From Iamia sp035575815 (lineage in GTDB: Bacteria > Actinomycetota > Acidimicrobiia > Acidimicrobiales > Iamiaceae), in contig NZ_DATLXO010000148.1 in the NCBI RefSeq assembly GCF_035575815.1, positions 1 to 38,095 on the forward strand: 38,095 nt of DNA, read 5' to 3'. Below are positions 1 to 7,577 of the stretch, in pieces. The notes beneath the pieces are model-generated. The model saw nothing but the letters and a program-made list of their open reading frames with translations. It was not told the origin of the DNA and searched no databases. Position numbers and translations under genes: made by a program. The first letter of the stretch is position 1, and each line of letters begins with the position of its first letter.

Positions 1-44
1 GGGCCGCCCTCCGGCGGGGCGTCCGGCGCGAGGCCGGGCCCGTC

Positions 45-97
45 GGTCAACCCTGCGCCCGCCGTCACCCCTGAGCCCGGCGGTCAGCCCTGCGCCC
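45..97. repeat. three imperfect 16-nt tandem units
   Basis: Three related units lie at 45-60, 63-78 and 82-97 with a period of 18-19 nt, each of the form (G/C)GTCA(A/C/G)CCCTG(C/A)GCCC. The last unit contains the final codons and stop of the minus-strand DoxX gene, so the gene's end appears to have been copied just beyond its own stop codon. This is seen directly. Slippage or short tandem duplication is the simplest explanation. Confidence 0.6.
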
Positions 98-518
98 GCC
101 GGGCGACCCGTAGCGCGATCCACACCATGGGCACCTGCAACGGCAGCCGCAGCCAGGCGCCCCAGCTGAACGCGTCGCGGGGCGGGAAGCCGGCGTCGAG
201 GGCCATCTGCCAGTTGCCGGGGTACACGGCAACGATCGTGGCCGCCGCGAACAGGGCGCCGGTGCGACGGGTGCGGGGCACGGCGATCATCAGGCCGCTG
301 ACGATCTCGGCCACCCCGCTCAGGTAGACGAGCAGCCGGGCGTGGCCGAGCGCCCGGGGCACGATGCGCTCGAAGCCGGTCGGCGCCACGAAGTGCACGA
401 TCCCGATGGCGACGAGCCCGACGGCCATGGCCGGGGCTAGCCGCTCGCCGTCGCTCGCTGTCGGCTCGGCCTCCTCGGTCGGGCGCTCCGCAGGAGCCGG
501 GACGGAGGACGGGGCCAT
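84..518 (-). CDS. DoxX-like small integral membrane protein
   Basis: A 144-residue protein. About 30 hydrophilic Pro/Glu-rich residues are followed by four hydrophobic segments, one beginning AVGLVAIGIVHFVAP and a later one containing VYPGNWQMALDAGFP. That spacing and the GNWQMA stretch fit the DoxX/DUF4267-type family of four-helix membrane proteins. DoxX relatives are linked to respiratory or thiol-redox membrane complexes in other bacteria, but nothing here fixes a substrate. The ATG at 518 is chosen because a TACGCT -10 element on the minus strand (525-530) sits 6 nt upstream, as for many genes in this window. A second in-frame ATG at 428 would remove the hydrophilic leader. The open frame continues upstream to 1556, but that part is Arg/Pro/Gly-rich low-complexity sequence antisense to the next gene and is not coding. 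Confidence 0.8.
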   Translation of the reverse strand: MAPSSVPAPAERPTEEAEPTASDGERLAPAMAVGLVAIGIVHFVAPTGFERIVPRALGHARLLVYLSGVAEIVSGLMIAVPRTRRTGALFAAATIVAVYPGNWQMALDAGFPPRDAFSWGAWLRLPLQVPMVWIALRVARRAQG

Positions 519-670
519 GGCCGCAGCGTAGGTCGTGCCCGTCCCCGCAACGCCCGGTGTCCGGTGAGCTGTCGCGGCCCGCCGACCACCCACCACTGAT
601 CCGTCGGGCCGACGTCGATCGCAACGGTTGACATGGGCCATGCGCGCGCGAGAAGTGGTAGGAACCCGGC

Positions 671-2173
671 GTGTCGCCCGCGACCGCATCGGCCCCGCCG
701 ACCTCCGGCGCCGACCGGTCGACGGCGATGGTCGCCGCCGGCCACCCGGCGGTGGTGGATGCGGCCTGGGAGGTCCTCGGCGCCGGGGGCAACGCGTTCG
801 ACGCGGTGGTGGCCGCCGGCTTCGCCGCCGCGGTGGCCGAGCCGTGCCTGACCAGCCTGGCCGGGGGCGGCTTCTGCGTCGGGCGTGCCGCCGACGGTGA
901 GGAGGTCGTCGTCGACTTCTTCGTCGACACGCCGGGGCGGGGGCGGAGCACCGTGCCGGTGCCCCGCTTCGACGAGGTGCAGGTGCGCTTCGAGGCCGCC
1001 ACCCAGGCGTTCCACTGCGGTCCGGGGTCGATCGCGGTGCCCGGCTGCCTGTCCGGCTACCTCCACCTCCACGCCCGCCTCGGACGCCTGCCTCTCGCCG
1101 CCGTCGTCGCCCCCGCCGCCCGGCTAGGCGCTCGAGGGGTCGTCCTGCTGCCCCGCCAGGCCGGCATCGCCGCCCTGCTCGAGCCGATCCTGCTGCGGAC
1201 GTCCGACGGGCGAGCGCTCTTCGCCCCCCGGGGCCGCCTGCTGGGCGCGGGCGAGGTGTTCCGCAACCCTGATCTGGCCTCGTTCCTGGCTGACCTGGGC
1301 GCCGGCGCTGACCTCCGCTTCTCCGGCGGCACCCTGGCCGACGCCCTGCTCTCGGTGACCGGCACCGACGGGCTGGTGACGGCGGCCGACCTGGCGGCCT
1401 ACGAGGTCGTCGAGCGGGCTCCTCTGGAAGTCGCCTGGCGGGGTCGACGGGTGCTGACCAACCCGGCGCCGTCGTTCGGCGGCACGCTGATCGCCGCCGC
1501 CCTGCGCCGCCTCGACCGGGTCGACCTCCCGGCGGGTGACCCTCGCTGGCCCGCAACCGTGGTGGCCGCCGCGGCCGACGTCGACCGCCACCGTCGGGCG
1601 ATCCTCGACGGCGCCGGTCGCCCTCACAGCAGCCGGGGCACCACGCACGTGAGCGTGTGGGACGGCGAGGGCGGGGCCGCGTCCATGACGACGTCGAACG
1701 GCGAGTGCTCGGGCGACGTCATCCCCGGCACCGGCATCCTGGCCAACAACGTGCTCGGCGAGGACGACTTGCACCCCGACGGCTTCCACGCGGCCCCGCC
1801 CGGGCTGCGCGTCGCCTCCATGATGTCACCGACCATCGTGGTCGGTGCCGACGGCGGCACCGAAGCCGTCGTGGGCAGCGGCGGCAGCAAGCGCATCCGG
1901 GCCGCGGTGATCCAGGTCCTCCTCAACGTGGTGGTCCACGGGCTGTCACCCCGAGACGCGGTCGACGCACCCCGGGTCCACTGGGACGTCGACCACGTCG
2001 AGCTCGAGCCCGGGCTTCCTCGCGACGCCCTCGAGGCCCTGGCCGGGATCGGTCCGCTCAACGGTTGGTCCGAGCGCAGCATCTACTTCGGCGGGGCCCA
2101 CCTCGTCGTGCCCGGCGTGGGCGCCGCCGGCGACCCCCGCCGCGACGGCGTCGCCCTCCCCCTCCCCCTCTGA
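671..2173 (+). CDS. gamma-glutamyltransferase-family Ntn hydrolase, atypical
   Basis: A 500-residue protein with the gamma-glutamyltranspeptidase fold. It has an N-terminal AGGNAFDAVVA block, a Gly-rich SLAGGGFC block, the GTTHVS motif whose first Thr (residue 324) should be the autoprocessing and catalytic nucleophile, and a late GSGGSKRI block. GGTs cleave themselves before that Thr into two subunits and transfer or hydrolyse gamma-glutamyl groups. Odd points: no export signal is visible, and where GGTs usually carry an Arg-Glu pair (D-x-RE-x-AP) that grips the glutamyl carboxylate, this protein reads DFFVDTPGRGR. It may be a paralogue with another amide or amine substrate. The GTG start at 671 follows a divergent gene. 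Family assignment is firm; substrate is unknown. Confidence 0.88.
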   Translation: MSPATASAPPTSGADRSTAMVAAGHPAVVDAAWEVLGAGGNAFDAVVAAGFAAAVAEPCLTSLAGGGFCVGRAADGEEVVVDFFVDTPGRGRSTVPVPRFDEVQVRFEAATQAFHCGPGSIAVPGCLSGYLHLHARLGRLPLAAVVAPAARLGARGVVLLPRQAGIAALLEPILLRTSDGRALFAPRGRLLGAGEVFRNPDLASFLADLGAGADLRFSGGTLADALLSVTGTDGLVTAADLAAYEVVERAPLEVAWRGRRVLTNPAPSFGGTLIAAALRRLDRVDLPAGDPRWPATVVAAAADVDRHRRAILDGAGRPHSSRGTTHVSVWDGEGGAASMTTSNGECSGDVIPGTGILANNVLGEDDLHPDGFHAAPPGLRVASMMSPTIVVGADGGTEAVVGSGGSKRIRAAVIQVLLNVVVHGLSPRDAVDAPRVHWDVDHVELEPGLPRDALEALAGIGPLNGWSERSIYFGGAHLVVPGVGAAGDPRRDGVALPLPL

Positions 2174-2183
2174 CCCCGCATCT

Positions 2184-2222
2184 TTGGACCCCTGAACGCT
2201 CGTCGGCGGGTCGAGCGTCCAA
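2184..2222. terminator. possible bidirectional terminator hairpin between convergent genes
   Basis: TTGGAC at 2184-2189 can pair with GTCCAA at 2217-2222, and ACGCTCG at 2196-2202 with CGAGCGT at 2212-2218; the two pairings share two bases and leave a bulge. It lies in the 77-nt gap between the stops of two convergent genes. No U-tract is present. Confidence 0.4.
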
Positions 2223-2250
2223 GGTTGGGTGATGGCGCCTCTGGCCGCAG

Positions 2251-3792
2251 TCAGGGGACGCCGGTGTAGATCCACGTGTAGGCCTCGTCGCGGAGGGGGA
2301 CGCCGGTGGCGGCGAGAGCCTCGCCCCAGTCGCCGGTCACCTCCGGGTTGGAGTCCTCCATGCCGTGGTCGGCGACGAGGAAGAACGCGGTGCGGTCGAA
2401 GGCGCCCGAGCGCTCGACGGCAGCCAGCACCTCCCCGATGCGGGCGTCGGTGTCGCGCACCGCGGCGGCGGCGATGTCGGAGTACGGGCCGCCCTGGTGC
2501 ATGGCCGCGTCGGTGAGCGACGTGTTGACCCAGGTGAAGCGGGGCCGGGGGTAGCCAATGCCCTGGTAGCCGTCGCCCCAGACGCCGAGGGTGAGCTCGA
2601 GGCCGGTGTGGTCGATGCGCGACGCCGTGCGGTACTTCTTCTCGGGTCGGACGAAGCGCTCGGTGGCGAACGGCAGGTCGTCGGCCCCGGGCGGCCGCTC
2701 GGGCCGCCCCCCGGCCCGGAGGATGTCGAAGGTGCCGAAGTCCGCCCCCCGGTCGCACGGCTCGTTGGCGGCCAGGGTGAAGGAGTCCGGCCAGGTGCGC
2801 CGCACCGCCTCGTACAGCGTCTCGACGTCACCGCGGAGCGCACCCATGGCCCATGGCCAGGTGGCCGGAGAGTTGGTGATGACCTGCTCGCCGGTGGCCC
2901 GGTCCCACCACGCGTTGTTGAGCACCCCGTGGTGGCCGGGGTGGGCGCCGGTGAGAATCGTGGTGTGGTTCGGCAGGGTCACGGTGGGGGCCGAGGAGAA
3001 CGCACCGTGACCCATCGTCGTGCCCATGGCCATGAGCCGGGCCACGTTGGGCGCTTCGCCCCGCGCCGCCATGTCGTAGAGGACGTTGGCGTTGCAGCCG
3101 TCCATCAGGAAACCGACCACGTGGTCGGGCGGCGCCTCCCGCCCGTCGATGAGGTCGACCTGCGCCTCGCCGTCCTGACGCTGCAGCAGGGCATCGTCCC
3201 GCCGCCGCCCGTTGAGCCCGACCCCCTCGGGGTGCGGCGCCCCACCCATCAGGGCGAGGACGGTGGGGGCCACGTCGACCAGCCGGCAGGCCCGGGACAG
3301 GATGCCGTGGGCCTTCACGCCGGCCCCGGCGATCACGAACGGGGCCCGGGCCTGGACCACGCCCATCGAGCCGTGCTCGCCCCGCTCGCCGCCGTGGTCC
3401 TCCCAGTTGTGGGCCGCGGTGTGCTGGCAGATCACGTCGGGCGCGGCCGGGTGGTCGAACACCTGGGCGACCATCTCGTAGGCGAACGGGTAGCTGGTGC
3501 GGTCCCGGGTGGGCCAGGGCACGGCCCGCTCGTCGGCCAGCGGGCTGAAGCGGTCGGTCGCCTGGTCGCCGAGCGGGTTGCGGCCCTCCACGAGGGTCTC
3601 GGTGAAGGCCCACCCGGCCCCGTCGTCGGCCCGGGTGAAACGGACCCGCCCGTCGACGGCCCGAGCCTCGTAGCCCTCGTCATCGGCGATGACCACCAGG
3701 TCGACGATGGGGGCGAGAGCGCGGTCGAGCAGGGCGCCGACCACGGCCTCGACCTCCTCGGCGTCGGGCAGGAACGCGGGAGGCGTGCGCAT
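2251..3792 (-). CDS. alkaline-phosphatase-superfamily phosphodiesterase with permuted motif order
   Basis: A 513-residue enzyme of the type I phosphodiesterase/nucleotide pyrophosphatase group. The central part shows the metal Asp of FLMDG (D231), a TVTLPNHTTILTG stretch with the expected Thr nucleophile (T272), a DAAMHQGGPYS block (D428, H432) and VADHGM (D475, H476). In ordinary members the last metal His, in a GxHG motif followed by an APTVLALMG-like block, comes after DHG near the C-terminus. Here both lie upstream, as GEHGSM (H140) and DVAPTVLALMG (residues 173-183). Only about 35 residues follow DHGM. All ligands needed for a two-metal site therefore seem present but circularly permuted. 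The ATG at 3792 has a TAGCGT -10 element 7 nt upstream; an earlier in-frame start at 3909 lacks support. No signal peptide is visible. Confidence 0.85.
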   Translation of the reverse strand: MRTPPAFLPDAEEVEAVVGALLDRALAPIVDLVVIADDEGYEARAVDGRVRFTRADDGAGWAFTETLVEGRNPLGDQATDRFSPLADERAVPWPTRDRTSYPFAYEMVAQVFDHPAAPDVICQHTAAHNWEDHGGERGEHGSMGVVQARAPFVIAGAGVKAHGILSRACRLVDVAPTVLALMGGAPHPEGVGLNGRRRDDALLQRQDGEAQVDLIDGREAPPDHVVGFLMDGCNANVLYDMAARGEAPNVARLMAMGTTMGHGAFSSAPTVTLPNHTTILTGAHPGHHGVLNNAWWDRATGEQVITNSPATWPWAMGALRGDVETLYEAVRRTWPDSFTLAANEPCDRGADFGTFDILRAGGRPERPPGADDLPFATERFVRPEKKYRTASRIDHTGLELTLGVWGDGYQGIGYPRPRFTWVNTSLTDAAMHQGGPYSDIAAAAVRDTDARIGEVLAAVERSGAFDRTAFFLVADHGMEDSNPEVTGDWGEALAATGVPLRDEAYTWIYTGVP

Positions 3793-3939
3793 GCGCGGGA
3801 CGCTACCGACCCCCGGTGAACCGTGCCGGCCCTCCTGGTGACGCGGCGGTCGACGTCGGGTGACCAGCGGGGAGGCGCTCAACCCCCCGACCGCCCGGGC
3901 TGCCGACACGGCTCCGAAGCCCGCGGGGCAGCGCGCCGG

Positions 3940-4809
3940 TCAGGGGTGGGGGACGGTCTCGATGGCTTCGCGCAGCACGACCCCGGCGGCCAGGCGGACG
4001 AGGGGCTCGACGTCGCCCTGCAGCACGACGAGGACATCGGCGTCCATGCCGTCGACGACCTCGGCCCGGCCCCGTCCGACCCGGACCGTCGCCGTGCTGG
4101 CCCCCGAGCGCAGGCCGATGGACAGGACGGTCGGCGAGCCGAGCACCACGGCCCGCACCGCAGCGTTGCCCAGCAGCACCGGGACGGCCTCAGCAGCGAG
4201 GGCCCCGAGCAACCCCACGGCCGGGTCGTCGGCCCCTTCGACCTCCGGCACCGGCGGCGCCAGGCGAGCGAGAGCGCCGAGGACCGCCCCGGTCACGAGC
4301 GCCGGTGCCGCGGCGGCCACGCCCAGCGCGGCCAGGGGCAGGTCGACGACCGTCCCCGGCGAGAGGCGACCGGTGAGCACCGCGGCGATGACCCTCCGGG
4401 TTCGGGCCTCGACCTCGGCCTCGACCCGGCCCCGTACCGCAACGGCCCGCACCCCCCGCACCGCCGAGGGTGGCAGGACGCCTTCGAGGGCGGCGTGGGC
4501 TACGGGGTGACCGGCCGCCGCTACGGCTCGGGCATGGGCGGCGAGGGCGAGGCGGACGTCGCCGTCGGGCACCCGACCCGCGAACGACCGCCACCCCTCG
4601 TGCACCCAGGCCATGGCCGAGGCCCCGTGCGCGTGGGCGACGGCGACCAGCACGTCTTCCCGGAGCGCGGCGGGCACCGGTGCGCCCGGGACCGTGCTGC
4701 GCAACGCGGCCGGCAGTGTGAGCGCCGCCTCGACGGCCCAGGCTGCGGCGGCACGGGGACCGCGGAGGGTCGGCGTCACGACCGCGACCCCGACCAACCG
4801 AACTGCCAC
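3940..4809 (-). CDS. uncharacterised protein with SCP2-like C-terminus
   Basis: A 289-residue Ala/Val-rich protein, not recognised as a whole. The last 70 residues (SIGLRSGASTATVRVG, then DADVLVVLQGDVEPLVRLAAG) resemble an SCP2 sterol-carrier fold, in which a strand-rich body ends in an Asp-Ala-Asp-V motif. The middle has predicted helices and no clear catalytic motif. The GTG start at 4809 has a CAGGAG ribosome site and lies 22 nt after the stop of the TetR gene on the same strand, so the two are probably co-transcribed. SCP2-like proteins bind lipids or acyl-CoA, and the context would fit a TetR-controlled lipid-related function, but that is inference. Confidence 0.65.
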   Translation of the reverse strand: MAVRLVGVAVVTPTLRGPRAAAAWAVEAALTLPAALRSTVPGAPVPAALREDVLVAVAHAHGASAMAWVHEGWRSFAGRVPDGDVRLALAAHARAVAAAGHPVAHAALEGVLPPSAVRGVRAVAVRGRVEAEVEARTRRVIAAVLTGRLSPGTVVDLPLAALGVAAAAPALVTGAVLGALARLAPPVPEVEGADDPAVGLLGALAAEAVPVLLGNAAVRAVVLGSPTVLSIGLRSGASTATVRVGRGRAEVVDGMDADVLVVLQGDVEPLVRLAAGVVLREAIETVPHP

Positions 4810-4831
4810 CCTGGTGGGTCTCCTGAGCCCA

Positions 4832-5497
4832 TCATGGCGGCGCTTTGCCCATTCCCAGAACGAGGCGCAGCAGCGCGGCCATCACCGCGGCAGCCTCGGC
4901 CGGGCTGCGACCGTCGAGGGTGCGGAGCACGTCCCATGATGACCAGGTGGCGGTCACGTCGAGCATGTCGAGCACCTGCTCGCGCCGGTCGTCGGCCACC
5001 ACGACCAGCTCCCGTTCGAACACGGCGGCCAGCTGGGCCCGGAAGAAGCCGTGACCGGCCTTGACCCGCTCGCGGATGGCGGGCGAGACCGGCGCGTGGA
5101 CCGCGGCGGCCCGGCGGATCGGGGTGAGGGCCTCGAGCACGCTGGCCCGCTGGGCCACGAACTCCTCGAGCCGTCGGTCGAAGGGCAGCATCGGATCGAC
5201 CGGGCGCACCAGCTGAGCGATGTCGACGATCGCCCGCTCGGCGACCATGGTGAAGAGGGTCTCGAGGTCGTCGAAGTGCTGGAAGACCGAGCGGACCGAG
5301 ACCCCCGCCTCCTCGGCGATGCGGGGTGCGGTGGGACGGACGTCGCCGGCGGAGACGAGGGCCACGCAGGCCTCGACGATGGCGTCGCGGGTGCGTTGGG
5401 CGCGCGCCGTGCGCCCGTCGACGGGGACGGCGGGATCCGCGTCGAGGGGAACGGGCCCCGGCGCGGGTTCCTCGGTGTCGGTCAGCCCGTCCTGCAT
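4832..5497 (-). CDS. TetR/AcrR-family transcriptional regulator
   Basis: A 221-residue repressor-type protein. After an acidic leader of about 28 residues comes a TetR DNA-binding domain (residues 32-80: RTRDAIVEACVALV, then APRIAEEAGVSVRSVFQHFDDLETLF), with the helix-turn-helix and the Phe-Gln-His-Phe variant of the usual Tyr-x-His-Phe. The C-terminal two thirds are helical and would bind the ligand. A TAGGAT -10 element lies 7 nt upstream of the ATG (5505-5510), predicting a leaderless transcript. It leads a two-gene unit with the SCP2-like protein and may regulate that unit. Ligand unknown. Confidence 0.9.
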   Translation of the reverse strand: MQDGLTDTEEPAPGPVPLDADPAVPVDGRTARAQRTRDAIVEACVALVSAGDVRPTAPRIAEEAGVSVRSVFQHFDDLETLFTMVAERAIVDIAQLVRPVDPMLPFDRRLEEFVAQRASVLEALTPIRRAAAVHAPVSPAIRERVKAGHGFFRAQLAAVFERELVVVADDRREQVLDMLDVTATWSSWDVLRTLDGRSPAEAAAVMAALLRLVLGMGKAPP

Positions 5498-5539
5498 CGC
5501 CGTGATCCTACGTGAGCGGTCCCGGCTCCCCCTGCTGAT

Positions 5540-5555
5540 CCGCCGCCGGCGGCGG
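5540..5555. repeat. 16-nt perfect GC palindrome
   Basis: The sequence CCGCCGCCGGCGGCGG is its own reverse complement. It lies 43 nt upstream of the TetR start codon. Possible operator, but equally a GC-rich trinucleotide run. Confidence 0.3.
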
Positions 5556-5648
5556 GCCGGACCCGCGGACGGGTTCGCGGCATCAACGATCCGCCGCGTC
5601 GTGGCGGGCTGACGAGCCCGGGCCCCACAACGCGCTCCGAGAGGCGGG

Positions 5649-5663
5649 CGGCGCCGGAGGCGC
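5649..5663 (-). terminator. short GC hairpin after the SnoaL-like gene
   Basis: GGCGCC, a 3-nt loop, and GGCGCC lie immediately downstream of the minus-strand stop codon at 5666. No U-run follows. Candidate intrinsic terminator of the U-less type common in actinobacteria. Confidence 0.35.
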
Positions 5664-5665
5664 CC

Positions 5666-6127
5666 CTACTCCGGGCGGCCTACGACGACCGAGCCGTGGT
5701 GGGCCACCAGGCGCCACCCGTCGCCGGTGCGCTGGAGGACCTTGAGGGCTGACACCGTCGTGCCGGCCTCGTCGCCGCCCGCCCCCAGCAGGTTCTCGTC
5801 GAGTGAGACCCAGGCCAGGTCACCCTCGACGCGCACCCGCTCGTCGGTCACGAACACCTGCATCGGTGCGGACTGCTCGAAGATGGCGAACCACGACGCC
5901 GAGACCGCCGCCCATCCGTGGAGGCTCGCCCAGCCCGGGTGGGTGCACACCACCGTGTCGTCGTGGACCCAGACGTCGGACATGAGATCGAGGTCGCGCC
6001 CCTCGAAGGCGGCGTAGAAACGCTCGACGATGACGCGGACGGACTCCTCGTCGGCATCGGGCGACGGTGAGGGTGAGGGTGACGGTGGGGGTGACGACTC
6101 GATCGGGCCACGGTAGCGGTGCCCCAT
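5666..6127 (-). CDS. SnoaL/NTF2-like protein (ketosteroid isomerase fold)
   Basis: A 153-residue protein. Residues from about 25 onward follow the SnoaL_3/DUF4440 pattern: an initial helix (VRVIVERFYAAFEGRDLDLM), then VWVHDDTVVCTHPGW, HGWAAVSASWFAIFE, and strands ending in VLQRTGDGWRLVAHHGS. Family members are small cone-shaped proteins that bind or isomerise hydrophobic ligands; many have no known activity. The N-terminal 20 residues are a Ser-Pro run (PPPSPSPSPSP) encoded by GGTGAG-type hexamer repeats on the plus strand, likely disordered and prone to length change. Start chosen at the ATG at 6127; an earlier in-frame start at 6358 would overlap the divergent neighbour. Confidence 0.8.
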   Translation of the reverse strand: MGHRYRGPIESSPPPSPSPSPSPDADEESVRVIVERFYAAFEGRDLDLMSDVWVHDDTVVCTHPGWASLHGWAAVSASWFAIFEQSAPMQVFVTDERVRVEGDLAWVSLDENLLGAGGDEAGTTVSALKVLQRTGDGWRLVAHHGSVVVGRPE

Positions 6128-6202
6128 GACCCTGCCGTGGGGCCGAACGCACTCGGCTGGGATCCTGTCGGTCGAGCGCCCTCCGGCGAGGTCCTCCTCC
6201 TC

Positions 6203-6583
6203 ATGATCCGTTCGGCCCGTCCGATGGACGCGGTGATGGGATGGCCACGCCACCAGGATCCTGAGGACCTCGACCGCATCCTCGACCAGCTCCCGGCCGG
6301 GTTCGTGGTGCGCGCCGTCGGGGCCGCCTGGTTCGTCCTCGGGCCCACCGGCGCCCACGTCGTCGCCCTCGACGACGGATCGGAGGCGGCGCCCCGGGCC
6401 CTCGCCCGGCTGGCCTCGGTGACCCGCTCGGCGCTGGCCGCCGAGGTGGCGTGGGTGCCCTACGTGGATGCCTTCCTGGTGACCGAGCGCGAGCAGCCCT
6501 GCCCTCCCGCCACGCGCGTCCCACCCCGCCTGATCGGGAGGCCTCTGACCGACGGACCCGCGGTGATCGCCCCGACCGCCTGA
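6203..6583 (+). CDS. conserved-looking hypothetical protein
   Basis: A protein of about 126 residues, not recognised. It contains LDRILDQLPAGFVVRAVGAAWFVLGPTGAHVVALDDG and ends with a VDAFLVTEREQPCPPATRVPPRL stretch. The alternating strand-like segments resemble a small nuclease-related or restriction-endonuclease-like core, but key residues cannot be identified. The start is uncertain: ATGs at 6203 and 6224 are both possible. Codon usage is typical of neighbours. It is divergent from the SnoaL-like gene and precedes the nuclease gene by about 170 nt; its end-to-end context does not reveal a role. Confidence 0.6.
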   Translation: MIRSARPMDAVMGWPRHQDPEDLDRILDQLPAGFVVRAVGAAWFVLGPTGAHVVALDDGSEAAPRALARLASVTRSALAAEVAWVPYVDAFLVTEREQPCPPATRVPPRLIGRPLTDGPAVIAPTA

Positions 6584-6749
6584 GCCGGCTGGTCATCAGC
6601 GTCGCTGCGGGTGCCCTCGACGGGCTCGCCGCCGTGGCCCCCGGTTCGGTCCGCCGCACCGTCTCCCCCGGCTGAATCGCCGGGCCGTCCCACCAGGGAC
6701 GACGCGCCGGGCCGGCCCCGGTGTCGTACCCCCGGCGTACAGTCCGGTC

Positions 6750-7568
6750 ATGGCCCTCCCGGTCCCCGTCACCCTCTCCCCGTCCAAGGTCACGTCGTTC
6801 AAGGATTGCGCTCTCGCTTTCCGTTTCTCGGCGATCGACCGCATCCCCGAGCCCACCTCGCCGGCCATGGCCAAGGGCACCCTCGTGCACAACGCCCTCG
6901 AGCGCCTCTTCGGCCTCGAGCCGCCCGAGCGCACGGTCGAGGCCGCGATCACCGTCCTGGCCGACGCCACGGCGGCGATGCGCGAGCCCGACGGTGAGCT
7001 GGCCGAGCTCGCCCTCTCCGATGACGACGAGGCCAGGTTCCTCGCCGAGGCCGAGCGCCTGGTGCGCAACTACTTCCTGCTCGAGGACCCGCGCACCATC
7101 CGACCCATCGGCCTCGAGCTGCGCCTCCAGGCGCCGGTCGGAGACCTCCAGCTCGTCGGCATCATCGACCGCCTCGAGCTCGACGGCGAGGGCGAGCTGG
7201 TCGTCACCGACTACAAGACCGGCCGGGCGCCGACCGACCGCTACGAGCAGGGCAAGATGGGCGGCGTCCACTTCTACTCGCTGCTGTGCGAGGAGCTCCT
7301 CGGCCGGCGCCCCGCTCGCGTCCAGCTGCTCCACCTGAGCGAACCCCTCGTCATCACCTCGGTGCCCACCGACCAGTCCACCCGCGCCCTGCGCACCCGG
7401 GTCGGGGCCATCTGGCAAGCAGTCACCCAGGCGTGCGAGCGCGACGACTTCCGGCCCAAGCCCGGCCCGCTGTGCAACTGGTGCTCGTTCCAGCAGTGGT
7501 GCCCGCAGTTCGGCGGCGACCCGTCGCGGGCGGCCATCGAATCCGGTGTCGCCGCAGCCGCCTCGTAG
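6750..7568 (+). CDS. RecB-like PD-(D/E)XK nuclease with Fe-S cluster motif
   Basis: A 272-residue stand-alone nuclease of the RecB/Cas4/AddB type (PDDEXK_1). It begins with TLSPSKVTSFKDCALAFRF, has GTLVHNALERLF, then GIIDRLELDGEGELVVTDYKTG carrying the catalytic Asp and the Asp-x-Lys pair. One Cys at residue 20 and three in CNWCSFQQWC (242, 245, 251) form the four-Cys set that holds a 4Fe-4S cluster in this group. Members act in DNA end processing; no CRISPR array or helicase partner lies nearby, so its pathway is unknown. A TACAGT -10 element at 6738-6743 is 6 nt before the ATG, predicting leaderless expression. Confidence 0.9.
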   Translation: MALPVPVTLSPSKVTSFKDCALAFRFSAIDRIPEPTSPAMAKGTLVHNALERLFGLEPPERTVEAAITVLADATAAMREPDGELAELALSDDDEARFLAEAERLVRNYFLLEDPRTIRPIGLELRLQAPVGDLQLVGIIDRLELDGEGELVVTDYKTGRAPTDRYEQGKMGGVHFYSLLCEELLGRRPARVQLLHLSEPLVITSVPTDQSTRALRTRVGAIWQAVTQACERDDFRPKPGPLCNWCSFQQWCPQFGGDPSRAAIESGVAAAAS

Positions 7569-7571
7569 CAT
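7566..7571 (+). promoter_or_regulatory. -10 element overlapping a stop codon
   Basis: TAGCAT starts with the TAG stop codon of the nuclease gene and lies 6 nt before the ATG of the PAP2 gene. Its spacing matches the leaderless -10 elements of other genes in the window. Confidence 0.45.
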
Positions 7572-7577
7572 CGGGCC

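Noticed and set aside
519..1556. N-terminal extension of the DoxX frame
   Set aside because: Arg/Pro/Gly low complexity, antisense to the GGT-like gene; the promoter spacing supports a start at 518.
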